Assembly: GCA_964020085.1 (NCBI GenBank)
Contig: OZ026607.1
Location: forward strand, 20,427,106-20,491,105
Origin: Micromussa lordhowensis
Lineage: Eukaryota; Cnidaria; Anthozoa; Scleractinia; Lobophylliidae
Length of the DNA stretch: 64,000 nucleotides
Direction: 5' to 3'
Shown here in pieces: positions 11,601-23,037 of the stretch. A program made the translations under genes and the position numbers. The notes under the pieces were generated by a model that made no database searches, was not told the origin of the DNA, and saw only the letters and a program-made list of their open reading frames with translations. Numbering within the stretch: the first letter of the stretch is position 1; every line of letters begins with the position of its first letter.

Positions 11601-14600
11601 CTCCACAGCTTTTTCGAGTTCTCCGAAACGTACTTTCACGAGTGTTTCTATTTAACAATTACATTATGAGCTCGATATTTCTATTTAAACAATAGTGTGT
11701 TTCTGTCTAGGAACTATCGGCTGATAGTTGCCCCGCGGAAATTTCATGTTCTGAAAACAAATATTTGCCCGAGAAGCGAAGCTTCGAGTGCAAATATGCT
11801 AGTTTTAAGAACATCAAATTTCCAAGAGGCAACTATCAGACTGAGAGTTCCAAGACATAAACACTCTATTGTTCACCACTAAATTTTCTTCCGCGCGCTA
11901 ATTCAAAAATCATATTGAGTTATTTTCAACTTTTTTTAGATGAAAGCTGCGACAGCCAAATGAAAAATTTGAAAAAGAAAACAGACAAAAACATACTTAA
12001 GGAGGCTGGAAACAGTTTCCAGCACTTTTCTAACAGCTATACTTTGAAGGATGAATACTGCCACTGCTTAACAAGTGATGCTACAATAATGGTAACATCT
12101 AAGCGTTTATAACTCAAAAACAAGCTCGGCAACCCCTATGTTTTATAATCGAATTCTGATAAACATGATAAGATGCAACTTTTTGCAAAGTTTAAAAAAA
12201 TTATGTGACGTAGGTTCAGGGCCACCTTAAAAGTTTCGAAATTTTTAAGGTGGCTCTGAACCCACTCCACAGACTTTTTAAGATTTTTTTGAGCTCGTTT
12301 TTGAGTTATAAGGGCTTAAAGCTAAAATTAAGGGTGTTTTTAGCAGGTCATATTGTTGCTATGGTAACCTATTGTGCCAAAAATTTGACAGCAACATGTT
12401 TACCAATGATTGGCCAGTTTTTTGATACCATGATTTTGGCATCAACCGATATAGAGTGCTTATAATGGCCCATACAAGTCTACGTCTGGGAAAGTGCTGG
12501 AACTGTTTCGAGCCACCTATTTTCTATATAAGCCCGCTTGTTTACAGAAAAATTTTCACGGAGGAGTACTATCCATCCGGGTATTTTCCGCGGACGGGCA
12601 CTAAGGGCTGATAGTGGATGAACACTATCGCGTCACTCGATCGGTTTGAATCAATAAGAATCAGAGAGAATTTAGTGGTGAACTATCACGCATAGAAATC
12701 GAAAGCGAATAATCTAATTGTTTTAGTATAAATCTACTAGTCGTTTAAAACTTCATCTAAATCCTCTTCACAGACACTTCGAAAACGCCGAGAAGCGGCA
12801 GTTATTAGATTTTCATAAATCTACTTGCGTTCCATCACGAATGCCGTTCTCTGATTGGCTACACTACTCACTATCTATTCTGTTGAAAATAGTGCGGAGA
12901 AGCGTAGCAGCGTGCGCTGGGGGTCGCTTCTTTGTCTTTTCGAAGTGTCTTTGAAGAGGATTTAGATTAAAGTTTTAAATGACTGGTCGATTTATACTAA
13001 AACAATTAGATTATACGCTCTCGACTTCTATACGTGATAGTTGACGAGAGCGCAGCCCGAGTCAACTATCACGCGATAAAAATCTCGAGCTCATAATCTA
13101 ATTATTTAATAGTTTTAAACCAATCAGCGCACGGATTTTCTTTGGACTATTTTATAATTAAACTAAGCTTAACTAAGAGTTCAGTTATTTTTCTAGCTCT
13201 GCTATACGATTCAAGAAACGCGTGTTCATTGCTAGAAGTGTAAATTCCTCTCAAATCCAATTTATTTGCCAAACAGATGTCGCCAGCTGGTGGGATCTTG
13301 TTTCTTGGGGGAATATAATAACATACATGGCATTATTGTTCTAAGTTGAACAATAGTAGTAGATTTTGATATACATTTCAACAAGAAAATTAACGATAAA
13401 AGAGCAGTTACATGACGTTTTGGCGACTTCATGTCATCATCATCAAATCTGAAATGTGAAGAAATTAACATAAAGATTTCTACAGAAATAGAAGTGTGAA
13501 AAAGAAATACATAATGTAATGAAGCATGATGGGAGCGAATGGAGCCAGCTTGAGTGTTCAGTTTCGGTTTTTCTTCAGTTTGGATTAACAACATTTCAAA
13601 GATTAAACACTTGAGCTTGCTGCGGCGTCTCTTAAGTATTTTGAAGTTCTCAAGGAGGCTCGAAGGTCTTAAATTATGTTCGTCCTTAAGATTTTTCCGA
13701 TTAATTTCTTCACATTTCACATTTGGTAACGATGACATGAAGTCGAAACGTCATGTAACTTCTCTTTTATCGTTAATTTTCCGGTTGAAGTTGAACAATG
13801 CGAAATTTTTCAAGATATGTCTATGTTTGTTAAGTACAAAAATTCAATTCTTTCATTCCCAGGTGCTGGCTACACCTGCGAGGGCTGTGAAAGGATGTAC
13901 ACTTCCTTAAACTTTCTACAGAGACACAAGAGATACTACTGTTCATCCAGAACAATTACAAAAATCTGGGAGTGTAATCTCTGCGGGAAAAAATTCACAT
14001 CGTTATGCGATTTAAACAACCATATTAGCACTCATGGAGATGACAAGCAGTGTCAGTCTACACGATGCAGCAACAAGACGTTTACTCAGTCTACCCATCG
14101 GAACAGCATCTTCCGTGCACTCAAAGGTGAAAAGCTATATCAGTGTCCACAATGTAACAAGGCGTTTAACGACTCTGGTCATCTGACCAGGCACCTCCGC
14201 ACTCACACAGGTGAAAAGCCATATCAGTGTCCACAATGTAACAAGGCGTTTAACCAATCTGGTAATCTGACCACGCACCTCCGTACTCACACAGGTGTAA
14301 AGCCATATCAGTGTCCACAATGTAACAAGGCGTTTAACCAATCTGTTAATCTGACCACGCACCTCCGTACTCACACAGGTGAAAAGCCATATCAGTGTCC
14401 ACAATGTAACAAGGCGTTTAACCAATCTGTTCATCTGACCAGGCACCTCCGTACTCATACAGGTGAAAAGCCATATCAGTGTCCACAATGTAACAAGGCG
14501 TTTAACCAATCTGGTAATCTGACCACGCACCTCAGTACTCACACAGGTGAAAAGCCATATCAGTGTCCACAATGTAACAAGGCGTTTAACCAATCTGGTA

Positions 14601-14890
14601 ATCTGACCACGCACCTCCGTACTCACACAGGTGTAAAGCCATATCAGTGTCCACAATGTAACAAGGCGTTTAACCAATCTGTTAATCTGACCACGCACCT
14701 CCGTACTCACACAGGTGAAAAGCCATATCAGTGTCCACAATGTAACAAGGCGTTTAACCAATCTGTTCATCTGACCAGGCACCTCCGTACTCATACAGGT
14801 GAAAAGCCATATCAGTGTCCACAATGTAACAAGGCGTTTAGTCATTCCAATAGTCTAGCCATGCACCTTCGTAGTCATCAGTGCAGGTGA
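5224..14890 (+). CDS. PRDM9: PRDM9-like PR/SET histone methyltransferase with C2H2 array (copy 1)
   Basis: Exons with GT-AG borders and matching phases: 5224-5302, 5845-6039, 6606-6667, 7432-7660, 7973-8253, 10437-10680. Probable further exons are 10744-10865, 11940 to about 12091, and the finger exon 13863-14890. Exon 5 opens with a zinc knuckle (FCEECQD...CPVHGP, about residues 189-206), then the PR/SET domain to about residue 350 ([28 protein letters not shown]). The tyrosines matching 276, 341 and 357 of mammalian PRDM9 are present at 261, 329 and 345, so H3K4/K36 methylation is expected. Residues 1-188 are basic and acidic linker; I see no KRAB or clear SSXRD. The last exon encodes one degenerate finger, one isolated finger and a nine-finger array. 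ATG 5224 fits exon 1 ([14 protein letters not shown]). Exon 10744 runs into an in-frame TGA at 10863, and simple phases do not join it to the finger exon, so that part of the model is open. Confidence 0.8.
5581..5641. repeat. Perfect 61-bp palindrome (30-bp arms, 1-nt centre) in PRDM9-like intron 1
   Basis: The arms start GTCCTCAAATAGCTTAAAAA and end CTATTTGAGGAC, with a single G in the centre at 5611. The second copy (60549-60609) has one arm mismatch. Confidence 0.9.
6861..7318. mobile_element. Foldback element of about 458 bp in PRDM9-like intron 3, copy 1 only
   Basis: Copy 2 is uninterrupted at about 61807. The insertion holds a long hairpin at about 7187-7300 whose arms begin GGTCATTACAGGGAAATCTC, and an internal inverted match of its own left end (ATTATATGGC with GCCATATAAT near 7160). 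No clear target duplication is visible beyond TT. Confidence 0.65.
8308..8473. mobile_element. 166-bp foldback MITE just after SET exon 5, present in both copies
   Basis: The ends are AATAGCCCTTTTCACGGTTA and its reverse complement, with a second inner inverted pair (GAGGCAATTTC with GAAATTGCCTC). The copy-2 version (62791-62950) has lost about 10 bp of the right end. It was inserted before the block duplicated. Confidence 0.75.
8601..8800. mobile_element. 200-bp MITE with 18-bp perfect inverted repeats and 5-bp target duplication, copy 1 only
   Basis: The ends are GGCGCGTTCGTTTGGGAT and its exact reverse complement. CTTGG flanks both sides (8596-8600 and 8801-8805); copy 2 has one CTTGG (about 63075). 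The interior is built of CCGGAATATATT repeats and inverted TATTCCGG units. Confidence 0.85.
8891..9109. other. About 220 bp present in copy 1, absent from copy 2
   Basis: Copy 2 joins ACAAGGAACAAT directly to TCGTAATAATAA (about 63164). No inverted repeats, tail or duplication are seen here, so deletion in copy 2 is as likely as insertion in copy 1. It is followed by an AT microsatellite (about 9112-9180). Confidence 0.5.
9529..9964. mobile_element. 436-bp MITE with 49-bp inverted repeats, copy 1 only
   Basis: The left end, AGGGAGTTTTAGCAAATCAC and onward, matches the reverse complement of the right end over 49 bp with one mismatch. A partial extra copy of the terminus (AACTCCCTAAATAGGGAGTT) lies just inside the left end. 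Copy 2 has unrelated sequence of about 18 bp at the site. Confidence 0.8.
11130..13130. repeat. Cluster of three related foldback repeats in the SET-to-finger intron region
   Basis: Related units lie at about 11150-11420, about 12610-12830 (inverted) and about 12890-13110. They share CTTCTTTG...TTTTCGAAGTG, AAAACGATTAGATTATTCGC and a hairpin around GATAGTTGAC. A separate hairpin built on GGCCACCTTAAAAGTTTCG lies at 12210-12262. Between them is the candidate exon at 11940-12091. Confidence 0.65.
13343..13799. mobile_element. Penelope-like terminal repeat fragment (inverted repeat)
   Basis: Arms at about 13343-13450 and about 13702-13799 are inverted copies. Both carry the ACATGACGTTT...CTTCATGTCATC type motif (one reads GACATGAAGTCGAAACGTC), which is common in flanks of Penelope-like elements. 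It ends about 60 bp before the PRDM9-like finger exon. Confidence 0.5.
13863..14890 (+). CDS. Terminal zinc-finger exon of the PRDM9-like gene
   Basis: The exon follows a TTTCATTCCCAG acceptor and ends at TGA 14888-14890. The first finger-like unit ([10 protein letters not shown]...LQRHKRYYC) resembles the lone finger between SET and array in vertebrate PRDM9. Next come a good C2H2 finger ([10 protein letters not shown]...HISTH) and a degenerate one. From 14138 there are eight 84-bp fingers and a divergent ninth (from 14810) that ends in HLRSHQCR. All linkers are TGEKP or TGVKP. The exon enters in phase 1, which does not match the obvious donor at 12092. A weaker donor near 12073 (ACAA|GTGATG) would match. 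Confidence 0.85.
14138..14881 (+). repeat. 84-bp coding minisatellite: C2H2 finger array with four-finger higher-order repeat
   Basis: Fingers start every 84 bp from 14138. Helix positions -1/2/3/6 read DGHR, QGNT, QVNT, QVHR, QGNT, QGNT, QVNT, QVHR, HNSM. Fingers 2-4 (14222-14473) and 6-8 (14558-14809) match even at silent sites, for example the shared TGVKP linker and the shared ACTCATACAGG variant. A four-finger, 336-bp block has therefore been duplicated. Differences between units fall mainly on the contact positions. Confidence 0.9.
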
Positions 14891-17800
14891 CTTACCATAA
14901 TTGTTTTTTCCAAAAAAGTTTCGTGTCCAGTTTATTAACTTCTTAGAAGAAATATATACATGATATGAAACTACTGGAGTATTAAAAGTGCGGAGTGCCC
15001 AAATATTCCGCACGACAAAAACTACTCAACCTCTTAGGCTTTGTATAGCTTGATTATACCAAATTACATGACCGAAGTACGTTTTATTGAACTGAAAGCT
15101 TTCTTTAACTTTTCATGTGTGGATAGCTGTCATTGTGTTAATTAATGAGATAAACCGGTTTATTTGATTGCTCCAATCCCTTAGAATGGAAAGTTTTTGA
15201 GTCAGTATTTTTCCTCAATAAGACGTAGCCAAAGGCGGGGATTGAGAAGGGGAAGCAATCGATAAGACATTAATTCAAGTTTATACGGGCAGCATCGTTC
15301 TTGACACTTGCTTCGCAATACTGTTGCATTGCAAGTTGAAAAGCGTCATTGTGCTTACTACCAGCTGTGCTGCAATAATGTTACACAAAAATGAACTCGC
15401 CGTGTGTAGCTCGGCGCAATAATTTATGTTGCGGCACTTGCAATTTTTACCAGACTGCGATGCATTATGTTGCAAAAACGATGTTGATGACGAGTATGTG
15501 TGGGTTTGACAATATATTATAAATACTTTTCTACTTTGCCCAAAGGCTAATGGAAAAATTTATCCCTAAATCCTTAAAATGTGTTGTTGTTAAATCGAAA
15601 AACTTAAAAGTTAATATACTATTTTGGTTCAAATTGAGATGACTCTACTTCGCAAGTTGTCGTTTAGGTCGTAACGCAAACGTTTCCCTGTCCCAGTTGC
15701 GTGACAAGTGTCACTTAAGGTCGTGTGACGACCATAACGACTACGAAGGCTTGCGCGAACAGAAAGCTATAGTTTTTGAAGGCTGTTAAATAAAGAAGAA
15801 GGCTAAAGTTGTAATGTTTTGGATCCAGAGGAAGATGTTCTAAAATAATTTTGTTTTGAATCTAGAAAATATTGTTCTATATTTCATATCGCTTGTCCTA
15901 GGTGTTACAATTTTTCATATTTAATTATTTTGTCCAAAGGCAATTTTGGGTTACAGTATTATATATATAAGCTTATATCATTTTTTTTACAGTGATAATG
16001 CGTTGCGGCATATTTCTTCACATTAAAATGACTGTACGGTTTCTTTTCCTATGTCGGGTTTGATCAATGCCATGTTTCGGCGGGAAAAGGGCGCCTTGCT
16101 CTTATCACGTGATCGTGGTTTGTTTGTTGTCATTGGCGGTTACGTAAATGTTACGAAATCGGAGATTCGTTGAATTGTAAAAAAAAAACAACTTAATAAA
16201 GTGTTTACAGTACTTCAGGTGTTTATCAGTTATTTGTGGTTTTTGTAGCGGTCTATTCCCGTCCCGTATATTTCACGTTTTTTACCCCGGCGTTCACAAG
16301 TTTCTCCAACTGTAGAGTTCCCAAATTGTCGAGGAAATTCCTTGTACAATGTATATTCATGATATCTTGACAGTGGGGAGGGGTTTATCCTGAAAATGGA
16401 CTTAGTTACAGGAAGATGTTTTGGGATTCTACTGACGAGCTTAGTTTTTGTATGTTAGGCTATAGGCGTCCGCAAGGAGATTATAATTTTCAGACTGCTA
16501 CAAGAGGCTAGAGATATTTCGTCATCACATGACCCGAAGTTAGTATTTTGAAGCTTGAAGCCGTCTAATCGGTCTATTAGTTGAATGCTAGGGAGAAGAC
16601 GAGAAACATGATGGGCAGTTCACTCAAGCGCTCTTTCCTAAAAATCTATCGCCGCAAATCTCGGCATAATAGACAAAACCAGTATCTCCAAATTCCAAAG
16701 ACCCGCATGAAAACCAACAAAGGCTGATATGGCTTCCTCTCTAAATATTGCAATTTATTTTCAATGTAATAGAGTTCCATGATAAAGGTAAATTAACCGC
16801 CGTAGCAATTTCATGAAGTTGACTGACGTTTCAACGCAAACCCTTTGTCACTTGCGCTAACATTCGAAATCTCGGCGCCGGTTTATTCACCTTCATCAAC
16901 TCCAGGCAAGAGGATAAAGGGAATTCCCTCTTATATAGCTTATTCCTAAGGTAATCCCTCTCAAACTATTGTTAGATCGGTTTAAGACATCGTAGAAGAG
17001 TCTGGAAACAGCCGATTATGTGACGCTTCTTTACGCGCATTTTTACCTTCCATAAAAACATCCACGCAACGCGCGTGACAACAACTGAGGAAGAACTGGG
17101 GACCATGTCTAAAAATAACTTGATAGACTTCCTTAGGAATAAAGCCTGCATGGGGATTAGTTCTTTTACCCTTCATGCTCTCAGCGTACCTTAATTTACA
17201 GCCCCCCATTCATCACTCCTTCAGTGATACTAACATCCTTGCAGTGTTCAATTGAATTTTTCAGATACGACGAGATTCTGATGGAACTGCCGAGCACTGC
17301 AGGTAATGAGTGACTCACATTTATTTCTTTTGAACCAACAACTTTTCCGGTTTTTCATATGTGATTTCCAAAATTCTTTGAAATGGTTAAAGTTGGGATA
17401 AATTCCTTTAGACCTAATTGGAATTGAAAATGAAAATCTTCTGTCCTTTACGGATGGCAAGGATGTTGCTAGGTAAAAATGGTGTATCTGGGGCTACGAG
17501 TAAAGTCATAAGCTGGTAAGTTAAGTCATAAACGTGTAAAGGACAAATTTCTTTTCTAAGTGCTCTTAGTGTTACTGACTGGTTCACGAGGGATCTAGTG
17601 CGACTTTACAAATTTGCAAAATTGAATTTGTAAGAAAAAGAGACTGGCTTTATTTTGCTGGAAAGTAATCGTGTGTTAAGGGAGTTAAAAGTCTGTGTGA
17701 ACTGTGTAAGCTAACCTTATGTCTCGTCCTCATTTCCTTTTTCTGCAGCTGGGAAATAGGGCTTTGCAATCTCTCTCGCCACGTTTCTCAGTCCTTCGCA

Positions 17801-19300
17801 CTTAAGTGATAGCGTTGGACCAGCTTAACTCTGTCCTCCAGGTCTCTTTTGGGCGTCTTTTACAGCACTTGCCATCTGATTACGACATGAAGTTCATTTA
17901 ATAGGTTCTCTTTGTGATGCGCTTGCTAAGCTTGCAAACACGGGCAAAGTCTCGCCTTGACTAGCAGCCGCTGGTCGGGAAAGGAGCCCGCGCGCTTTCC
18001 CCAAAGGGGAGGAGTCAGACCAGACTTAGACCAGATCAGACCAGCTTAGGCCTACTCCATTTTTCTACTCCAAGGAGTACAAATCTTCTCTTTCTCTGAC
18101 CGGCGTAGTTCGATCTAATAGTTTTTATGTTTCTTTTTTCTTTCTTTTTTTTTTTTGCACAGATTGCGGTTTTTCAACATGTATGAAGTCAATTATTCAT
18201 CCACAGTCCGTCTTTTTCACATTGTTTGTAAAAAAGATCTCTATTGCTGATTGGAAGAATCCGCGTCGATTCCTGCACAGGTCTACACACCAGCATGGTC
18301 TGGTACCATGACAGCACGTGATAATCACATGTAATTAACCGGCAGGGCTGGTTTATAACTTTATATGGCGAACGTCCCCTTATATGGAATAGATTTTATT
18401 TGTAGAATCATACGGGTTCGATTAGGTTTGGAAGCAAGAGAGCGGGCTGGGACTGAATTTGTTGCCAGCTTTTTATATAAATACAGATTTGTAAATGTTT
18501 TCAGTTACGGTGAAATCGTTTGGGAAAACCTTTCCTTAGCAATTGGGTAACAAAAACGCGCGGAACACCCTGTAAAGTGTGTCAATTCGAAATAATAATT
18601 TTGGTGAAAACATGAGTTATTTGCGCTTACCTTTGATACTTTCCATCTGTTATTGTTAGTGTTGTGGTCGCAGGCTGAGAATGTAGGTAGAGACGAGAGC
18701 TTTTCAGTTGATTCTTTAGTGTTTTTTATCAGTGTTGTAGGTAGACACGAAAGTAGATCTCGGTTTTAAGTTCGCAGGTCGTTGGAATAAAAGCTTATCA
18801 CAAACCTCTGCAAAGTACGCAAAAATATTCATTCTTTTAGGGGTTTTAATCGCTTTGTCAGAATCGTTATAATGGGTATCTGCGTAAGCAAGAAGGGCTT
18901 TTCAGAGATCTTGCAATGACTATGTGAGGAGAGATTTAAGACGATACAGTTTTAATTTTCCAGTGATTTGGCTTCACAGTAATTCGAAGTCAGTTCAAGT
19001 TTAGTAACGCGTACAATTGTAAATGAAAACAATTGAATTTATTGGGAAGGAGTTTCAACTCGCTTACATTGTAAATCAAGGGGAAGGGAAGTGAGAAGTT
19101 AGGTAGAGTTTTAGCTTGCTGTCTTGAACTCCCTGCTCTCTCGAAATATCTTTTTTTTTTTCCTTACTTTTTTTAGTTGTTTTCTTTTTATCAACTCTCT
19201 TGTACCCCGCTCTGAGGAAGTGCTTTTCGTTTCCCTTGAAATTTCGAGATTGCAGGTGTCAACTGTATTCCTTAGAGTGAAATGAAATTAAGTGAAATGA
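14891..19300. other. Intergenic, no gene recognised
   Basis: AT-rich sequence after the finger-exon stop. I see no reading frame with family features, no RNA gene and no clear complete mobile element. A possible polyadenylation signal AATAAA lies at 15789. About 16780-16910 has a GACGTTTCAACGCAAACCC stretch reminiscent of Penelope flanks. Confidence 0.5.
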
Positions 19301-19324
19301 GATGTAGAAAAGAAATTAGTCTCC

Positions 19325-19391
19325 TTCGTTAGGGTCGTCACGCAACGCTTCTCCCCCACTAGCGGAGGGAGAAGCGTTGTGTGACTACCCT
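19325..19391. repeat. Hairpin repeat of the GTCACGCAACGCT family
   Basis: The arms GTCGTCACGCAACGCTTCTC and GAGAAGCGTTGTGTGACTAC face each other. The same arm motif recurs at 23629-23664 (GATGTCACGCAACGCTCCCC and inverse), about 90 bp upstream of the HEAT-like gene's ATG. Confidence 0.75.
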
Positions 19392-20159
19392 GATAATGTA
19401 ATTGTTGTTTATAAAGCTGCTTTACATAATCGCTGGCAATTGGCTGTAATTCTGTCGTTTTTGGTTTGTTTTGCTTGCTTGATTGTTTGTTTGTGTGTTT
19501 GTTTGTTTGCAACAAATCTCTCAGTGGTCATTTCTCATTCTCTTGAAAACCATTGCGATGTTCTGCCACTAGCGATCATTGAAAGCAGTATTGTTTATCG
19601 ACCGTTTGTCTTATAATTACAAACGAAATAATCAGCTTGTGAAATGCTTTGTAATTATGTTGTTTTCCATACCTTATATCGACTGTATTCAAATGCAGGG
19701 TTTTATATATTTTATGTACAATAGTAGATTGAATATAACTTTTTGACAGTAGCAAATAAAAATTCAACCTTTTGCTGTGGAAAATCCCAGATTTTTTGTT
19801 GTTGTTGTTCAATGGTTGGGTAGCCCGCAGAACAGGGGGATTGGCAGACAGAGCGCAAAACGCGATACACGAGCGCGAAGCGCAATTCCAACCCGTCTGT
19901 ACCTTGGACAATCTTGTTTGGGCTCCTCATTTCCGATCTACTCTCTTGATATGTAATTGCCGGATTTCATACCGTGAGGGCCTGGGTATGAGTCAGTGTA
20001 TTATAGGATTAACAACACAAGACCCATATATTCAGAAAGAGCACACTGAGCTTCACAATATACTTAAGTTTCGTTTTAATTGGGCCAATATTAAACAAGA
20101 TACAGCCATTCAAAAACTTAGAAATTTAGTAACAAATGTACACATTTCTTTGCAAATTG

Positions 20160-20263
20160 AAAGGATGAGCACCAAGACTCGCTTTGAGAAAGAGGCTAAA
20201 GGCAATTCGGAAATGGCCTATTCGGTCTGTAATCATACAAGTGATAACAAGATTTTTTTTATC

Positions 20264-20294
<31 letters not shown>

Positions 20295-20345
20295 ACAAAC
20301 TCTTATTACCAATTAATCATAAAAATTACAATTTCCGAGAAAAGA
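20160..20345. mobile_element. Nested MITE fragments
   Basis: 20162-20222 matches (by eye) the terminal sequence of the repeat at 50174-50359 and a piece at 11480-11535 (CCAAGACTCGCTTT...GGAAATGGCC). Abutting it, 20222-20290 is the GGTCTGTAATCATAC hairpin also found at 1673-1752. Confidence 0.6.
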
Positions 20346-20739
20346 AGAATAGCCAAGTTATGAAAGAAAGGAAAACTGTGCATTAATATACTGGCAAAGG
20401 AGGCGTAAATTTTTTCATGTCGCTCTGAAATTGAGATTGGCTGATTTAAACTATAACTTTGAATTTGATTGGCTTATTGAACTGTCCAATAACAAACTGT
20501 CCGGTAACAACTTGGAAAGTGGAAGTGGAAAATAGGATTTTTAAACCAATCACAATCGATGAAATTGCAATTTTTATGATTAACCGCGATATCAAGTTAT
20601 GGCCGAATTCAGAGTAAACAAAAATATTAAAATGTTTGTCACTGACTAAAAAAGACTTCATTTGGACGTTTTGGTTAAAATACTGTAACCGTCCTCAGCA
20701 TAAAAGATTATGCGTTAAAACAGCGTCGTAAACAAATTT

Positions 20740-20910
20740 AGCGAAGATCCATCCACCGGAGTTGTTTACAAAATCAAATGCAAAGATTGTGAGTCTACAT
20801 TGGACAAACTTCGCGAGCCGGCTTTAAAAACAAGAACCAAAAAGCACAAAAGAGCCGTCATTACGGGTGTTGAGAACTCTTTGTGAGCACAACATTGTGC
20901 ACAAAACAAA
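20740..20910 (+). pseudogene. Penelope-like element fragment (GIY-YIG linker region)
   Basis: The plus-strand frame reads GVVYKIKCKDCEST, then a damaged stretch where YIGQT would be expected, then ALKTRTKKHKRAV. This resembles the zinc-knuckle plus GIY-YIG endonuclease of Penelope-like retroelements. It is short and broken. Confidence 0.6.
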
Positions 20911-21188
20911 ATTTAATCCTGGGGATAACCCTGCGATGGACTGGCATTCCATCCAGGGGGGAGTAGAAATATTCCTAGTCGCTTCATGATACGGAAACCG
21001 GGATAAGCTCCGGCCTGATGGGCCACTTGGCTCGTATGCAGACTTTGCCTTTTACCTTACCTAGAGTAAACACCTCATTTTTCTTTTTTGCGCTTTGGTG
21101 GCATAAATGAAGAGACAATCGCCTTACAGATTACCCTCCCTCCTCCTCCAATTTACCTTCCCATCCTGTTCCCTTTCCTTTAAAGCTG

Positions 21189-21523
21189 ATTTCCAGTCCG
21201 TACTGTGCACTCTCGATAGTTTGTTTGCGTTTTTTGTTTTTTTCTTCATGTAAGTAAGACATCACAGAATATAAAAATTTCGCAACCCTAAGTTTAAAAA
21301 CAACCGCCAATATGGATGCGAAGCGGTCGAAGCTTTATGCTTCGTTCTTTCTCGTATCACTTGACGAAACAACTTCACAGCTGTAAAAATCAATAAAGCT
21401 GTTGCAAAAAGAATTTGAAAGGCCTCAAAGATAAGGTATGTGGTTCGTAACGAGTAACATCGATTCGCATTCCATGATGTTTATAGACATTACTGCTTCG
21501 ACTGTGCAGTACGGACTGGAAAT
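21189..21523. mobile_element. 335-bp MITE
   Basis: The ends ATTTCCAGTCCGTACTGTGCA and their inverse differ by one inserted base. No coding content. Confidence 0.65.
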
Positions 21524-21692
21524 CATATTAAAAAACAAAACATTGATTAGCACTCGCAATCCATCAAATATTTTCTCTCACACGCGATTGGTCTAAACGC
21601 ATCACTTAACTGAATATGCCCCAGCTAAAACTGGGAAATATCCGAGTCATATTCCGCAATTTTGGTGTTGCCAAAACTATACGAAAGATAAT

Positions 21693-21850
21693 AAACACAA
21701 TAGCCTCCATTTGACTTTAACATATGCTGGGATATTTGTCCTTGGACATTATCTGTTCGTTGAAGTTCGCTTCTTGGAACAGCTAGGTAATGTCCGTGAA
21801 CAAATACCTGAGCGTATTTTCACGTCAAATGGAGGCTGTTGTTTATACAG
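21693..21850. mobile_element. Foldback repeat, about 160 bp
   Basis: Arms CACAATAGCCTCCATTTGAC and GTCAAATGGAGGCTGTTGTT face each other, with an inner inverted GGACATTA...TAATGTCC pair. Confidence 0.6.
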
Positions 21851-22297
21851 GGTCCTTTTACAAGAGTATGGTAACATAGCAAATGGTTTGGTAAACTTGG
21901 TATGATAAGCTTGGTAGAATGATGAAGCTCGGTTCATGTCTAGTTTAATACACTACAATGTAAGTTGGGTCTAACTTATTATAGGAAATAAACGCTCCAT
22001 GAACTTAACGCGAATCGTTAAAATTCGCGTTAATATAATGTCCCCATGATATAATGACTCAAAACTATTAACAGAAACTAAAACTAAAGTAAAACAGCTT
22101 TCATTTGATACCATGATGTCCCAATTTAGTCAATTTGGGTATGATCTGCGGGAAATTTCAAAAGTTCAGTTCTTGGCGGAAAATGTCAGAATTTATCAAA
22201 AGTCAATGATAACATGAAAACAGAAGTTATTTTCTTTCATGGACACTACAGATCACGTAATAAAAGTCCAGGGAGGGTCTCATGTCAACAAATAAGT

Positions 22298-22672
22298 CTA
22301 AAGGCTAAGGCGACCCCTTGCTCGCTTTCTGGGTCTGCCAGGCACTGTTCCCCTGACCACATCAGCATCGCCACGGTCTTCGTCATCATAGTAATAGTTT
22401 TCGAGGGTGTGAAACCTCTGGAAACAAGGTGCAGGACACATTCTAATGTTGCAAACAGAACATGCAAATTGGGTATCAACACGCTGCATATGCACTTTGC
22501 AGTGGGATCTGGTAGGTATTGATACTGGAAAGTGGCCCAGTGAGAGGTTGAAACTTCCTTCATCTGGCAAGGATCGATTGTTCTGTTGCTTTCTCCGGTA
22601 AACACGTCTCCCTATTAGCTTTGTGATAAGTTTTTTTTCCGGCAGAAAGGAAGCATCAGCCGAGCCTTTTGT
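22298..22672 (-). pseudogene. piggyBac-like (PGBD4-type) transposase C-terminal fragment
   Basis: The minus-strand frame reads ADASFLPEKKLITKLIGRR, then HFPVSIP, then a Cys-rich tail of the pattern C-x3-H...CSVC...C-x3-CF-x-RFHTL, followed by an acidic stretch and a basic end (GRPRKRARG). This is the RING-like C-terminal domain of piggyBac transposases. The catalytic core is missing and a stop lies just upstream, so it is a relic. Confidence 0.7.
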
Positions 22673-23037
22673 GTAGCCGGAGGGTTATGATGTGGGCTCA
22701 TTCTTTCCAAAAGGCGTTTTTGCGCGACGTACGGCAACTGGATGTTTCTCATTTTTGGGCAGTGGATACGCTCTAATTTTCAAGTAAATCGTCTCTATAA
22801 GAGTAAAGACGCTTAGTATTACAAATGTGGTAGCGCCAAGGCGAGTAAAAAGAGAAAACGTCTCATTTCCGATTGCCGTGCGTCGCTCGAAAGCTCCCTA
22901 CTATTTATGTACGTGTCCACTGTGTAACACAACACCGCGCACTTAAAGGAGTCACGTCTCGCTCGATACACGTACATAAACCATTAATAATATTTGACTG
23001 ATTCCTCGAATCGTGAGTTTCGGACACCTGTGCTCTT

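Noticed and set aside
14135..14845. Long minus-strand ORF (236 residues, repeated [16 protein letters not shown])
   Set aside because: It is the antisense shadow of the 84-bp finger repeats; it stays open only because each unit is a multiple of three.
19772..20386. 204-residue plus-strand ORF
   Set aside because: It crosses unrelated repeat fragments, has no family feature, and the overlapping minus-strand ORFs are no better.
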